Shown here piece after piece: positions 35,426-44,257 of a stretch of 64,000 nt of DNA. Position 1 is the first letter of the stretch, and the number at the start of each line of letters is the position of its first letter. The notes under the pieces are model-generated. The model was not told where the DNA came from and ran no database searches. It saw nothing but the letters and a program-made list of their open reading frames with translations. This DNA is from Loktanella sp. Lineage in GTDB: Bacteria > Pseudomonadota > Alphaproteobacteria > Rhodobacterales > Rhodobacteraceae. The translations under genes were made by a program, and so were the position numbers. The DNA is taken from positions 124,001-188,000 of the forward strand of contig JAFPBO010000051.1 of the NCBI GenBank assembly GCA_017390475.1, read 5' to 3'.

Positions 35426-35883
35426 GCGCCCGTGCAATCATCTGGGCGCGAGATCAGCGCCTGCCAGCCCCGCAAAAGGTGGTGTTGCTGATACTGGCAT
35501 CGCACCACAATCCCAAGGACGACAAGTGCTTTCCATCGCAGGAATTGCTTGCATGGGAAACTGGGTTATCCCGTCGCGCAGTCCAGATTGCGCTAAAAAG
35601 CCTTGTCAAGTCAAAGCATGTTGAAGTCGAAAAAAAGCGCCACAAAGGCCAGTGGTCGTCGTGCTTTTACCGCCTTCACATGGGAGAACAAACCGCGAAA
35701 AAAGCCACTAACCATGCGCATGAGGTGCGCACGGACCATAGTAATAAAACGGCGCACGGTGAAAAATCCCACCATGCGCATGAGGTGCGCACTAAAGGGT
35801 ATATATATAATACAGGCGAAGAAGACCCAGCCAAGATATGCGATAAACCTTTGCTGCGTGTTGTGTCTGGCGGTGCAGCATGA
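35422..35883 (+). CDS. Replication initiator-like helix-turn-helix protein
   Basis: A 153-residue protein. Residues about 15-75 (PAPQKVVLLILASHHNPKDD ... AVQIALKSLVKSKHVEVEKK) form the winged helix-turn-helix found at the N-terminus of phage replication initiators such as lambda O and DnaT-like proteins. Its middle is encoded by two 22-bp direct repeats. It directly precedes helicase and primase genes, and its stop overlaps the helicase start. Confidence 0.7.
   Translation: MSARAIIWARDQRLPAPQKVVLLILASHHNPKDDKCFPSQELLAWETGLSRRAVQIALKSLVKSKHVEVEKKRHKGQWSSCFYRLHMGEQTAKKATNHAHEVRTDHSNKTAHGEKSHHAHEVRTKGYIYNTGEEDPAKICDKPLLRVVSGGAA
35711..35816. other. Candidate phage replication origin inside the initiator gene
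   Basis: Two copies of ACCATGCGCATGAGGTGCGC (plus AC) lie at 35711-35732 and 35771-35792, exactly 60 bp apart; each holds two TGCGCA palindromes. Immediately after the second is the AT-rich GGGTATATATATAATACA (35798-35815). Iterons next to an AT-rich stretch inside the initiator gene is the layout of lambda ori within gene O. Confidence 0.6.
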
Positions 35884-37373
35884 AGGACATGTTTGCAGAA
35901 CCCGTCCGCAAGACACTTCGCCCTTATCAGTTGGATGCCCTAGCCAAGATAAAGAATTCTATTCTGGCTGGAAACCGTAGGATTGTTACCGTCCTGCCGA
36001 CAGGTGCAGGCAAGACGCTTTTGGCTTCCCATATCGTGGCTGGGGCTTTGGATAAGGGTGGCAAGGTAGTTTTCTGCGCACCCATGATTACCCTGATCGA
36101 TCAGACGATAGGCGCTTTTGAGGCTGAGGGCATCAACGACATCGGCGCGATACAGGCAAGCCACCCGCGCACCAACTGGCAGGCAAGCGTCCAAGTCGCA
36201 TCTGTCCAGACGCTGCAGCGGCGCGATGCCATGCCGCCAGCATCCGTTGTTTTGGTGGACGAATGCCACGTATACAGCAAAGCCATTGTTGATTGGATGG
36301 CGGAATGCCCTGACTTGGTGTTCATCGGCCTTAGTGCCACACCGGGACGGACTGGCATGGCCGAGGAATGGCAGGATTTGGTTGTCGGTGTCACGACAAG
36401 CGAATTGATTGCTGCAGGGTATCTGTCGCGGTTCACAGTATACGCGCCATCGACTGCCGATTTGTCAGGCGTCAAGATCGTTGCAGGCGAATATCAGACA
36501 AGCGGTGCAGAGGCTGCGATGCAGGACGGTGCGCTCGTTGGCGATATCCTGCAGAACTACATCACGCACGGCGAAAACCGCCCAACGCTGGGCTTTGCCG
36601 TTTCGATTGCCCACGCGCAACGCATGGCGGAAGAATTCACCAACGCGGGTATCCCATCGGCCTATGTCGAGGCTCGCACCGACACGCTAGAGCGCCAAGC
36701 TATACAAGCTGCATTTCGGCGGGGTGATATCCGCGTGATCTGGTCGGTCCGCACCATGACGACAGGTGTTGACTTGCCGGTGTCTGGCATCATCGACGCA
36801 GCGCCAACCCGTTCCTCAATGCTGCACCAGCAAAAAATCGGACGGGGCTTGCGCGTTAACGATGGCACCGAAGATTTGAAAATCTGGGATCATGCGGGCA
36901 ACACGCTGCGCTTGGGCTTTGTCACCGATCTGGACTGGTCGGAACTGCCATCTGGCAAGCGCGAAGTCAAAAAAGTTGAACGCAAAGAACCGCTGCCGAA
37001 GGAATGCGCCAACTGCGCAACTCTGATGCAGCAGCGTGTCAAGATTTGCCCTTGCTGCGGCGAAGAACGCAAGCCGCCTAACGGATATGTCGAAACTGAA
37101 GATGGCGAACTGGTGGCGATCAATGCCGAAGTCGGGCGGGCCGAAGTGCCAACGTCCGTAAAGCAGGACTGGTATCAGATGCTGATCGGCGCTGCCATCG
37201 AACGGGGCAAGAAACCCGGCATGGCGTATTTTCAATACAAGGAAAAATTCGGCGTCTTTCCATCTACCCAGTTTTCCAAGACGCCGAAGCCACCGACTGC
37301 AGAAGTGCGGTCTTGGGTAAAGTCGCGCGCAATAGCTTACGCCAAGGCGAAGGAGAAGCGCGATGCTGCTTGA
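35880..37373 (+). CDS. DEAD/DEAH-box helicase
   Basis: A 497-residue superfamily 2 helicase. Motif I is VLPTGAGKTLLASHI, motif II VLVDECHVYS (DECH), motif III LSATPGRTG, and motif VI QQKIGRGLRVN. A zinc ribbon (CANCATLMQQRVKICPCCGE) follows at about residue 380. It probably unwinds DNA at the phage origin together with the primase downstream. The next gene overlaps by 11 nt. Confidence 0.92.
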   Translation: MKDMFAEPVRKTLRPYQLDALAKIKNSILAGNRRIVTVLPTGAGKTLLASHIVAGALDKGGKVVFCAPMITLIDQTIGAFEAEGINDIGAIQASHPRTNWQASVQVASVQTLQRRDAMPPASVVLVDECHVYSKAIVDWMAECPDLVFIGLSATPGRTGMAEEWQDLVVGVTTSELIAAGYLSRFTVYAPSTADLSGVKIVAGEYQTSGAEAAMQDGALVGDILQNYITHGENRPTLGFAVSIAHAQRMAEEFTNAGIPSAYVEARTDTLERQAIQAAFRRGDIRVIWSVRTMTTGVDLPVSGIIDAAPTRSSMLHQQKIGRGLRVNDGTEDLKIWDHAGNTLRLGFVTDLDWSELPSGKREVKKVERKEPLPKECANCATLMQQRVKICPCCGEERKPPNGYVETEDGELVAINAEVGRAEVPTSVKQDWYQMLIGAAIERGKKPGMAYFQYKEKFGVFPSTQFSKTPKPPTAEVRSWVKSRAIAYAKAKEKRDAA

Positions 37374-37983
37374 TATCACTGGAATGAAGTTTGGTCGGCT
37401 GACCGTAGTCGAGAAAGCTAAACGCCCTGCGCACGTCAAAAGTCAAATGGCATACTGGCGATGTGTCTGCGAATGCGGCGGCGAAGCCATCCACACTAAG
37501 GGTAATCTTGCGAAGGGCAGCGTGAAGTCGTGTGGATGCCTTCGCAGGGAAGTCGCGGGGCGTGAGCCTATCCACGGGCTTTGGGAAGCGCTCTCATATC
37601 GCAAGTGGGTAGCGATGATCAGCCGCTGCTATCATCCGTCTCAGCAAAGCTACCCGATATACGGCGGTCGCGGCATATCTGTCTGCGAAGAATGGCGGAA
37701 TGATCCTGCAGCCTTTGACGCTTGGGCTACAGCAAACGGTCTGTCCGAAGGGCTGCACTTAGATCGGATAGACACGGACGGCGACTACTCGCCCGAAAAT
37801 TGCCGGTTCGTGACGCCGAAGCAGAACGCAAATAACCGCAGAAGCAACCGCATTGTGATGGTGCAAGGCAGTGAAATGACATTGGCCGCAGCTGCAGCGA
37901 GGTTTGGTGTCAAAGCCAGCGTTGCGGCGAAGCGCATCAAGCGTGGATGGACCGAGGAAGAAGCGTTTGAGGTGTCGAAATGA
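37363..37983 (+). CDS. HNH/AP2-type mobile endonuclease-like protein
   Basis: A 206-residue protein. The N-terminal part (MKFGRLTVVEKAKR, YWRCVCECGG, SVKSCGCLRRE) is the AP2-like zinc DNA-binding module, and GLHLDRIDTDGDYSPENCRF with QNANNRRSN is the HNH-like part seen in many freestanding phage endonucleases. It sits between helicase and primase with overlaps at both ends, typical for a homing-type gene that has settled in. Confidence 0.75.
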   Translation: MLLDITGMKFGRLTVVEKAKRPAHVKSQMAYWRCVCECGGEAIHTKGNLAKGSVKSCGCLRREVAGREPIHGLWEALSYRKWVAMISRCYHPSQQSYPIYGGRGISVCEEWRNDPAAFDAWATANGLSEGLHLDRIDTDGDYSPENCRFVTPKQNANNRRSNRIVMVQGSEMTLAAAAARFGVKASVAAKRIKRGWTEEEAFEVSK

Positions 37984-38888
37984 TGCTGGACATTCATGAA
38001 CTTTGTCAGGGCCGGTGGCGAGGGATATTGAGCCATTTTGGGCTGTCTCAGAAGGAATTGAACGGGAAGCACGGGCCTTGCCCCGTGTGTGGCGGCACAG
38101 ATCGCTGGCGCTTTGACAATCAAGGCGGGCGTGGGACGTTCTACTGCACCAACTGCGGGGCCGGATCAGGTGTTGATCTGGTGATGAAACTGCGCGGCTG
38201 GGATTTTAAGCAAGCGGTTTCTGAAATTCGCCCGCTGGTTGGCATGGCGGCTGCAGAACCCGTCAAGGCTGGAATGTCGGACGCTGACAAAAAAGCAATG
38301 CGGCAATCGATCTGGCGGGCAAGCTATCCCGTCACCAAGGGCGATGCGGTGGATCGATACTTAGAAGCGCGCAAGGTGGATCAGCCGTCCTACCCAACGA
38401 CGCTGCGGATGAACCCAGAATGCCGGTATTCCGAAGCGCTTTCATTCCCCGCGATGATTGCAGCGGTGCAGGACTTGGAAGGCACATGCGTTTCGCTGCA
38501 CCGGACGTTCATCAAGGACGGCGACAAGGCACCTGTTGACAACCCGCGCATGGTGACACCCGGCGAACTGCCAAACGGCAGCGCAGTCAGGTTGACACCT
38601 GCAGGAGAAGTGCTGGGCATCGCGGAAGGCATCGAAACGGCGCTTGCTGCAGGTGATCGGTTCGGCATCCCGACATGGGCCGCGCTGAATGCAAATCTTC
38701 TGGCTGAATGGGAACCACCTGCAGGCGTTCGTGAAGTCGCAATCTTTGGCGACAACGACGCCAGTTTTACCGGACAGGCTGCAGCTTACCAACTCGCAAG
38801 GCGGTTAGCGCGACGCAAGATCGAAACAACTGTTCACATACCAACAATGATCGGCACCGACTGGGCTGATGAAGTTAAGGGCGCTTAA
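37980..38888 (+). CDS. Phage primase (zinc ribbon plus Toprim)
   Basis: A 302-residue protein. The N-terminal zinc ribbon is GPCPVCGGTDRWRFDNQGGR followed by CTNCGAG, and the Toprim part holds VLGIAEGIETALAAGDRFGI and AIFGDNDAS. This is the P4-alpha/DnaG-like primase layout without a helicase domain, which is supplied by the DEAD helicase gene upstream. ATGA overlap with the preceding gene. Confidence 0.88.
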   Translation: MMLDIHELCQGRWRGILSHFGLSQKELNGKHGPCPVCGGTDRWRFDNQGGRGTFYCTNCGAGSGVDLVMKLRGWDFKQAVSEIRPLVGMAAAEPVKAGMSDADKKAMRQSIWRASYPVTKGDAVDRYLEARKVDQPSYPTTLRMNPECRYSEALSFPAMIAAVQDLEGTCVSLHRTFIKDGDKAPVDNPRMVTPGELPNGSAVRLTPAGEVLGIAEGIETALAAGDRFGIPTWAALNANLLAEWEPPAGVREVAIFGDNDASFTGQAAAYQLARRLARRKIETTVHIPTMIGTDWADEVKGA

Positions 38889-38891
38889 AAT

Positions 38892-39311
38892 ATGGCGGGT
38901 TCAGAAGGCAAAATTTGCGCGCATTGCGGCTCGCGCTTTGAGCGCCGCTCAAGGATGTCGGATGCGCAATGGGCAGGCCGCAAGTATTGCTGCAAGCCGT
39001 GCGCAGATGCGCGTCCTGCCGCGCGCGATGCCAAGATCGTCGCCATGTATGCAGATAACAAATCATCGCTGCAAATTTCAGAGGCTATCGGAATATCTGC
39101 GGTGCATGTGATCCGAGTTCTGCGAAGCTGTGGCGTCAAAGTTCGCACCTTTGTTGAGGCAGAGAAAATCAACCAAAACAGGCTGAAAAGCAGGGCGGAA
39201 AAACCGCAATTTGCTTGTAAAAACAACGGTTTCGTTATAAAATCAAGCAATCAGCAGGGCGCTTGGAACCGCCCCGCTGATCTATCAATCCAAAGCCATA
39301 GGAGGGCTTAG
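38892..39311 (+). CDS. Zinc-finger and helix-turn-helix protein
   Basis: A 139-residue protein. ICAHCGSRFERRSRMSDAQW ... YCCKPCADAR is a zinc finger; IVAMYADNKSSLQISEAIGI and SAVHVIRVLRSCGV are a helix-turn-helix. It may bind phage DNA or regulate the recombination genes that follow. Three bp separate it from the primase. Confidence 0.65.
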   Translation: MAGSEGKICAHCGSRFERRSRMSDAQWAGRKYCCKPCADARPAARDAKIVAMYADNKSSLQISEAIGISAVHVIRVLRSCGVKVRTFVEAEKINQNRLKSRAEKPQFACKNNGFVIKSSNQQGAWNRPADLSIQSHRRA

Positions 39312-39313
39312 AA

Positions 39314-39979
39314 ATGAATGCCATGACAGATACAAAGATTCCCGTAGAGGTGCAACACAGCACGATTGGCGCTGCACTTGCCGCTGCGCAAATGCAGATG
39401 GGCCGCGCGTTGAAATCTGCGAACAACCCGCACTTCAAAAGCAAGTACGCCGATCTCGCTAGCGTGATGGAGGCATGTATGCCCGCGCTGAACAATGCCG
39501 GTATCGCTGTTATCCAGCCGACGACAGACGAAGAAGCTGGACGGTATGTCGAAACGATCTTGATACACGGCGCAAGCGGAGAAACCCTAAAATGCCGCGT
39601 TCCGCTAATTGTCGGCAAAAATGATATGCAGGGTTACGGGTCGGCAGTCACGTATGCACGTCGCTACGGCTTAATGAGCATGGCTGGGATTGCGCCGGAG
39701 GACGACGATGGGAACGCGGCGGCGAAGGCTGCGCCTGTTGCCGAGAAACAGCCCGATTTGCCCAAGTTTATCAATGCGGAGCAATACGTGCGACTGCGCG
39801 CCAAGGTAGATTTGTGGGGCGGTGACGAAGCTAAGTTTTTGGCTGGATACAAGGCCGATAGCCTTCACGAATTTCCGCTTGGGCGTTTCGCCGAGGCAAT
39901 GACTGCACTTCAAAAGCGCATCGATGAAGCCAAGCCCGCACCAGCCGACGATCTGGCTGGCGATGAAATCCCATATTGA
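39314..39979 (+). CDS. erf: ERF-family single-strand annealing protein
   Basis: A 221-residue protein with the ERF core: AAQMQMGRALKSANNPHFKS, YADLASVMEACMPALNNAGI and the GYGSAVTYARRYGLMSMAGI. ERF anneals single strands in phage recombination. AGGAGG lies 11 bp before the ATG. The C-terminal 70 residues are variable. Confidence 0.9.
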   Translation: MNAMTDTKIPVEVQHSTIGAALAAAQMQMGRALKSANNPHFKSKYADLASVMEACMPALNNAGIAVIQPTTDEEAGRYVETILIHGASGETLKCRVPLIVGKNDMQGYGSAVTYARRYGLMSMAGIAPEDDDGNAAAKAAPVAEKQPDLPKFINAEQYVRLRAKVDLWGGDEAKFLAGYKADSLHEFPLGRFAEAMTALQKRIDEAKPAPADDLAGDEIPY

Positions 39980-39990
39980 GAGGGGCCGAA

Positions 39991-40194
39991 ATGTTTGTAT
40001 CCGTGAAATTTAACCCAAACCATGACCGCACTTACACCTATGCTTACGCAGGGGAAAAGGAGTTGACTAAAGGCGATCTTGTCTTAGTGGAAACTGCCGA
40101 GGGCAAAAAGATTGTCACCGTTGAGAACTGCAATGTCGATAAGCCGTCATTCGCGTGCAAGCCGATTTATGCGGTGTGTGAGGTGGTGGCATGA
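39991..40194 (+). CDS. Small beta-rich protein
   Basis: A 67-residue protein (MFVSVKFNPNHDRTYTYAYA, then GDLVLVETAEGKKIVTVENC). The pattern resembles the small N-terminal barrel of PriA-like proteins and is common in phages near recombinase genes. Start ATG 39991 with GAGAGGGG upstream. Role unknown. Confidence 0.6.
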   Translation: MFVSVKFNPNHDRTYTYAYAGEKELTKGDLVLVETAEGKKIVTVENCNVDKPSFACKPIYAVCEVVA

Positions 40195-40886
40195 ACGATA
40201 TGACGCCCGCAGGAATTGGTCACAACAACTCGCCAGACCCTATCGACGCCATTTGCGCCGCATATGAGGAAGCCCGCACCGAAAGTGAAAACTGGCTGGA
40301 CGGCGGTAAGGTTGAAACAGAAGGGCAAATGAAAGCGGTTGACGCACTGCGCAAGTCGATGCGCGAATGCCGTCTATCGCTAGAGGCGGGGCAAAAATCC
40401 GCAACCGCCCCGCTGCACGATGTCTACAAGGCTGAACTCGCCCGCTGGAAGCCAACTATTGAGGACACCAAGCGGATTGAGGGCTGTCTTGTTGCGGCTG
40501 TCGATACGTTTAAGCGCAAGCTGGCAGAGGAAAAGCCGGCGGCTGAAAAGGCCGCGTGGGAAGAAACCAACCGTCTGCGCCGCGAGGCCGAGGAAAAGGC
40601 GCGCCAAGCCGATGCATCCAACCTTGAAGCGCAGCGCGAGGTTGAAGCTGCGCGTCATGCCGCAATGGAGGCAGAGAAGGCCGCAAAGGTTGCTGCAAAA
40701 GATCAGCCCAAGGGTATGCGCACGGTCACGCGATACGAGATCGAAGACCACAAGGCTGCGCTGCATTGGATTGCTGCAAACGACCGCGCTGCAATGACCG
40801 CGTTTATTGATGAATACGTGCGCCGCAATCACAAGAGCGCAACCATCGGCGGCGTCCGCGTCTACACCGAAAAGGAGGCCTACTGA
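40191..40886 (+). CDS. Coiled-coil protein of the recombination cluster
   Basis: A 231-residue protein with a long charged coiled coil (about residues 100-185, rich in Glu, Ala, Arg, Lys). Similar proteins with the opening GIGHNNSPDPIDAICAAYEE occur near ERF/RecT genes in many alphaproteobacterial phages. It may be an accessory to annealing. Overlaps both neighbours by ATGA or TGATG. Confidence 0.6.
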   Translation: MNDMTPAGIGHNNSPDPIDAICAAYEEARTESENWLDGGKVETEGQMKAVDALRKSMRECRLSLEAGQKSATAPLHDVYKAELARWKPTIEDTKRIEGCLVAAVDTFKRKLAEEKPAAEKAAWEETNRLRREAEEKARQADASNLEAQREVEAARHAAMEAEKAAKVAAKDQPKGMRTVTRYEIEDHKAALHWIAANDRAAMTAFIDEYVRRNHKSATIGGVRVYTEKEAY

Positions 40887-41074
40887 TGACGACCGCAAAA
40901 GGCCGCGCGCATTGCATATCCCGCCTATCGTCATGCCCTGACATAGACGCACTAGCCCGCGTCTGGTCGGGGCTGGGCAAGTCTTACCAGATTGACGACG
41001 AGGTAAGCGCCTTCAAGGACAAGATGAAAAAACAGCTATCCCAAGGCCCAGACAATCGCGGGGTGGCGGCATGA
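40886..41074 (+). CDS. 62-residue early protein
   Basis: Helical and basic; SSCPDIDALARVWSGLGKSY is its clearest stretch. It is coupled to both neighbours by overlaps. No function recognised. Confidence 0.5.
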   Translation: MTTAKGRAHCISRLSSCPDIDALARVWSGLGKSYQIDDEVSAFKDKMKKQLSQGPDNRGVAA

Positions 41075-41688
41075 AGGCGCGGCAACCCGGCGAAACGGAC
41101 GCCAGCTACATCGCCCGGTTGGAGGCTGCGAACGCTGACCTGCGTATGAACAACAAGCGTTCATCTGAGGCGATCAGCCGTGTCTATGAAATTGCGACAG
41201 TCGCGGCATCGCGGACGGGGCTTTTGTTCGACTATGCCGCCGATATCTGCGGAATGGCGGATACACCGGAGCATGTCGCCATCAAGAAAGCGCTTGCGGG
41301 GCTGTGCCACATGCAGTGGCAGGATGGTGTGCCAAGCATCCCAGACAAGCCGCAATGGAAAGTCGCAAACCCAGACCCGCCATCAGATGCGGGGATGATC
41401 CTGCGTTCCGCATTGGAAATCTGCAAGGCAGCGACACCGCCTTGGGAATTCCAAAAGGGCATGTATCCTGACTATCTGGCCCCGATTGACAGATGGGACA
41501 TGGAGACGGTTCGGCATGAGATATTCGACGCGCTTCAAAGCCTAGAGTTCAGCAGGGGCTTGCTGCGTGACGATTTGCGTTCGGCAATGTTTGATCACTG
41601 CATCAGCCAGATTGCACGGGCGGCGCGTGTGGGTGGCGATATTGCCGAACCCAGCGCCGAGCCATCCGACAGCATGGTGGATTTTTAG
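41071..41688 (+). CDS. Early protein of unknown function
   Basis: A 205-residue mainly helical protein (EAISRVYEIATVAASRTGLL, then a C-terminal acidic tail). No motif is recognised. Coupled upstream by ATGA; the next gene begins 2 bp after. Confidence 0.55.
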   Translation: MKARQPGETDASYIARLEAANADLRMNNKRSSEAISRVYEIATVAASRTGLLFDYAADICGMADTPEHVAIKKALAGLCHMQWQDGVPSIPDKPQWKVANPDPPSDAGMILRSALEICKAATPPWEFQKGMYPDYLAPIDRWDMETVRHEIFDALQSLEFSRGLLRDDLRSAMFDHCISQIARAARVGGDIAEPSAEPSDSMVDF

Positions 41689-41689
41689 C

Positions 41690-42127
41690 ATGACTAGCCG
41701 ACTGCTAAAAACGCCAGAACAGCGCGATGAATGGGTGGCGCTATTGCAGTCGCGCAAGCTGCCAATGACTGTCACCGCAATTTCAGGTCGCAACCGGACT
41801 AACGAACAAAACCGGCTGCAACGCAAATGGGTAGGCGAAGTATCAGAACAGCGCGGGGATATCACGGCAGAGGAAGCGCGCGGATATTCAAAGCTACACT
41901 TTGGCGTCCCTATCCTGCGGAATGAGGACGAGGAATTTGTGGCTGTATATGACCGGATCATCCGCCCGCTGCCATATGAGGACAAGCTGTCGCTGATGCA
42001 GGTGCCGATTGACCTGCCCGTCACCAGCCGGATGAACACCGGCCAAAAAAAGCGATACCTTGACGCCATGTTTGCACACTGGACAGCGCAAGGCGTGGTT
42101 CTGACGATGCCGGAGGATTGCGCATGA
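41690..42127 (+). CDS. ninB: NinB-like recombination protein
   Basis: A 145-residue protein. LPMTVTAISGRNRTNEQNRL, EEARGYSKLHFGVPILRNED and MNTGQKKRYLDAMFAHWTAQ match the NinB (Orf) family, which binds single-stranded DNA and helps phage recombination. Start ATG 41690. Overlaps the DUF1364 gene by 4 nt, like the ninR order of lambdoid phages. Confidence 0.8.
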   Translation: MTSRLLKTPEQRDEWVALLQSRKLPMTVTAISGRNRTNEQNRLQRKWVGEVSEQRGDITAEEARGYSKLHFGVPILRNEDEEFVAVYDRIIRPLPYEDKLSLMQVPIDLPVTSRMNTGQKKRYLDAMFAHWTAQGVVLTMPEDCA

Positions 42128-42465
42128 ACCTCACTGGCCAAAGCATCTACACCAAGGGCAGCAAGCCAGTCGTCAGCAAGGCCATGCGCAACGCGGCACG
42201 CGGCAAGGACTGCACCCTACGCCTAGACGGATGCCGCAACGACACATCAACGGTGGTGCTATGCCATCTGCGCATGTTCGGGGCGGCAGGCATGGGGCAG
42301 AAACCCCACGACGCGCTGGCGGTGTTCGGGTGTGCATCATGCCACGCCAAATTGGATCGGGCCGACACGTCCGGCACATGGGGCTATGAGGACGTTTTGC
42401 GCGCCCTGATCCTCACACTATCGCAGCAGATCGCAAGCGGAAACATAACCGTCAAAGGCGACTAA
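42124..42465 (+). CDS. DUF1364 nuclease-like protein
   Basis: A 113-residue protein. AARGKDCTLRLDGCRNDTST, VVLCHLRMFGAAGMGQKPHD and GCASCHAKLD match DUF1364, a zinc-containing HNH-related family often next to NinB or RusA genes. It probably acts in DNA recombination. Confidence 0.75.
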   Translation: MNLTGQSIYTKGSKPVVSKAMRNAARGKDCTLRLDGCRNDTSTVVLCHLRMFGAAGMGQKPHDALAVFGCASCHAKLDRADTSGTWGYEDVLRALILTLSQQIASGNITVKGD

Positions 42466-42488
42466 CCCCCAGCAACAGGACAGGCACA

Positions 42489-42863
42489 ATGACACTCATA
42501 GAACAGATCAAGGCGGACAGAGAGGCAGGAACGGCGGGGCCGTGGGCGGTGGATGATCCAAGCGAAGAATGGCCCGCCGCAATTGAAGCGCCATCGGGGC
42601 AGGAGGTATTGTCCGGCTGCGGTTGTTGCGGATCACCCAATTTGTCAGGCGTAGACGCCCGCCGCATCGCCCGCGTCCCTGACATGGAGGCCGGGCTACT
42701 GGCGGCGGATGAACTGGCGCGCGAGTGCGAACGGATCGCGCCCATTGTGGCAGAGGTAACCCGTGACGCTCAATTAGGCGGGCCTTACGGCGTCATGTCT
42801 GACAACAAATTCTCAGAAAAATTAGCCGCATACCGCCGCGCAGTTGAAGGAGGTGGGGAATGA
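42489..42863 (+). CDS. Early protein of unknown function
   Basis: A 124-residue protein. It opens MTLIEQIKADREAGTAGPWA, a start shared with many ead/Ea22-like phage early proteins, followed by a Cys-rich loop (GCGCCGSPN) and a helical tail. Role unknown. Confidence 0.55.
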   Translation: MTLIEQIKADREAGTAGPWAVDDPSEEWPAAIEAPSGQEVLSGCGCCGSPNLSGVDARRIARVPDMEAGLLAADELARECERIAPIVAEVTRDAQLGGPYGVMSDNKFSEKLAAYRRAVEGGGE

Positions 42864-43372
42864 CAAGCAAGGCAGAGGCAAGACGCCGCAAGAAGGCCAG
42901 AGCCATCAATGGCGCTACCACACCCGCCCGCCAGCTAGAGGTGATCCGGCCAGAACAGCACACAGCACGGCCAACGCCCGAACGCTGGGCGCGCGGTAGA
43001 TGGGCAGAAGCAACCGGCGCAGGCAAGGACGCCCGCCCGCTGGTGGATCTAGCGCACGACATGATTGGCAGGCTGTACTTGCAAGGGCAAATCACCGCCG
43101 CTCAGCACGACAACGCCAGGACGTTCCAAGAATTGCGCGCAGGCTACCTACAAGAACTTGGTGCCAAGGGCTTCCGCAGTTGCCTTGGTGGCGGCGTGGG
43201 TGGGTACGATGCCGGCGATGGCAATGTAGCTGCTGTCGTGGCCTATCGCAGCATGGAGCGCCACATCGGAAAGGCGCACACGTCCACCCTGATCTGGGAC
43301 TTGGAACAGATATACGGCCAGCCCCGCGACCTTGCCAAACTGCGCGCAGCATTGGATGCAGTAGGGGCTTGA
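42860..43372 (+). CDS. Protein of unknown function before the late region
   Basis: A 170-residue basic protein (SKAEARRRKKARAINGATTP) with a helical C-terminus (TSTLIWDLEQIYGQPRDLAK). Its position just before a terminator and the late genes would suit an antiterminator, but there is no sequence support. Confidence 0.5.
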   Translation: MTSKAEARRRKKARAINGATTPARQLEVIRPEQHTARPTPERWARGRWAEATGAGKDARPLVDLAHDMIGRLYLQGQITAAQHDNARTFQELRAGYLQELGAKGFRSCLGGGVGGYDAGDGNVAAVVAYRSMERHIGKAHTSTLIWDLEQIYGQPRDLAKLRAALDAVGA

Positions 43373-43444
43373 CGATGGGGGCGAAATATGCCAATTTCTT
43401 AGGGCAGTCGAAGTGCGTCTAGATTTTCGACTGTAAGATATTCC

Positions 43445-43474
43445 AGCGCCTGCCTCTTGCGGTTGGCGCTTTTT
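43445..43474 (+). terminator. Intrinsic terminator before the late genes
   Basis: AGCGCC pairs with GGCGCT over a 14-nt loop and is followed by TTTT. It separates the early operon from the HNH/terminase block and may be the site passed by antitermination. Confidence 0.5.
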
Positions 43475-43495
43475 GCGTTTCGCGGGGTGTCCGCA

Positions 43496-44257
43496 ATGGC
43501 ATGGCAGGGCGATAGAGGCACACGCCATCAACGCGGATATGGTCACAGGTGGGTCAAGCTGCGCGATACCATCCTGCAACGTGACGGCCATCTGTGCATC
43601 CCATGCCTACATAACGGCAGGCCAACACCGGCCAAGCAAGTTGACCACATCACGCCCAAGTCACAGGGCGGCACAGATGAACACGACAACCTGCAATCCA
43701 TCTGCGTTGATTGCCATAAAGCTAAGACAGCATCGGAAGCCGCAGTCATACGGGATGCGTTGCGCGCAGAGGGCAAGCCAAGCATAGGCGATGACGGTTG
43801 GGTGACACTGCCGACTAAGTGGGGCTATAGCATACCGCACGGGCTACGGCCATCGGCCATCCCTGTCACAATCATCTGCGGCCCGCCTGCATCGGGCAAG
43901 ACGACATACGCGCATGAACACGCAGCACCTACAGACAAGATCATAGACCTAGACGAAATCACGCAACGCATCGGCGGAAAGATGTGGGAGACAGACCGGG
44001 CAATCATACGCCGCGCCCTGTCGTATCGCGATGTAATGATCCGATCACTAGCAGATGCCCATACAGGCGCTGCATGGTTCATCGTTACAGGCAAGACAGC
44101 GCAAGAGCGCAAGACGTGGCTGCAAGCACTAGGCGAAAAGGCAAGGCTGGTCGTGATGGATACGCCAAAGGCTGTCTGCATTGAGCGGATACTGGCCGAG
44201 CCAAGGCGGGCAGATGCCGCTAGAAGCCAGATATTAGCTGTTGACAAGTGGCAATAA
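43496..44257 (+). CDS. HNH endonuclease fused to a P-loop kinase-like domain
   Basis: A 253-residue protein. Residues 1-95 are a complete HNH domain (LRDTILQRDGHLCIPCLHNG, QVDHITPKSQGGTDEHDN, CVDCHKAK). Residues about 125-253 form a P-loop domain (TIICGPPASGKTTYAHEH) with YRDVMIRSLADAHTGAAWFI and a lid rich in Arg, like polynucleotide or adenylate kinases. HNH proteins next to terminase help cut packaging sites in HK97-type phages. A joined kinase-like part is unusual. Confidence 0.8.
   Translation: MAWQGDRGTRHQRGYGHRWVKLRDTILQRDGHLCIPCLHNGRPTPAKQVDHITPKSQGGTDEHDNLQSICVDCHKAKTASEAAVIRDALRAEGKPSIGDDGWVTLPTKWGYSIPHGLRPSAIPVTIICGPPASGKTTYAHEHAAPTDKIIDLDEITQRIGGKMWETDRAIIRRALSYRDVMIRSLADAHTGAAWFIVTGKTAQERKTWLQALGEKARLVVMDTPKAVCIERILAEPRRADAARSQILAVDKWQ

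Noticed and set aside
35711-35792. CRISPR-like repeat array
   Set aside because: There are only two repeats, inside a coding gene, with no further units and no cas genes. An iteron origin explains them better.
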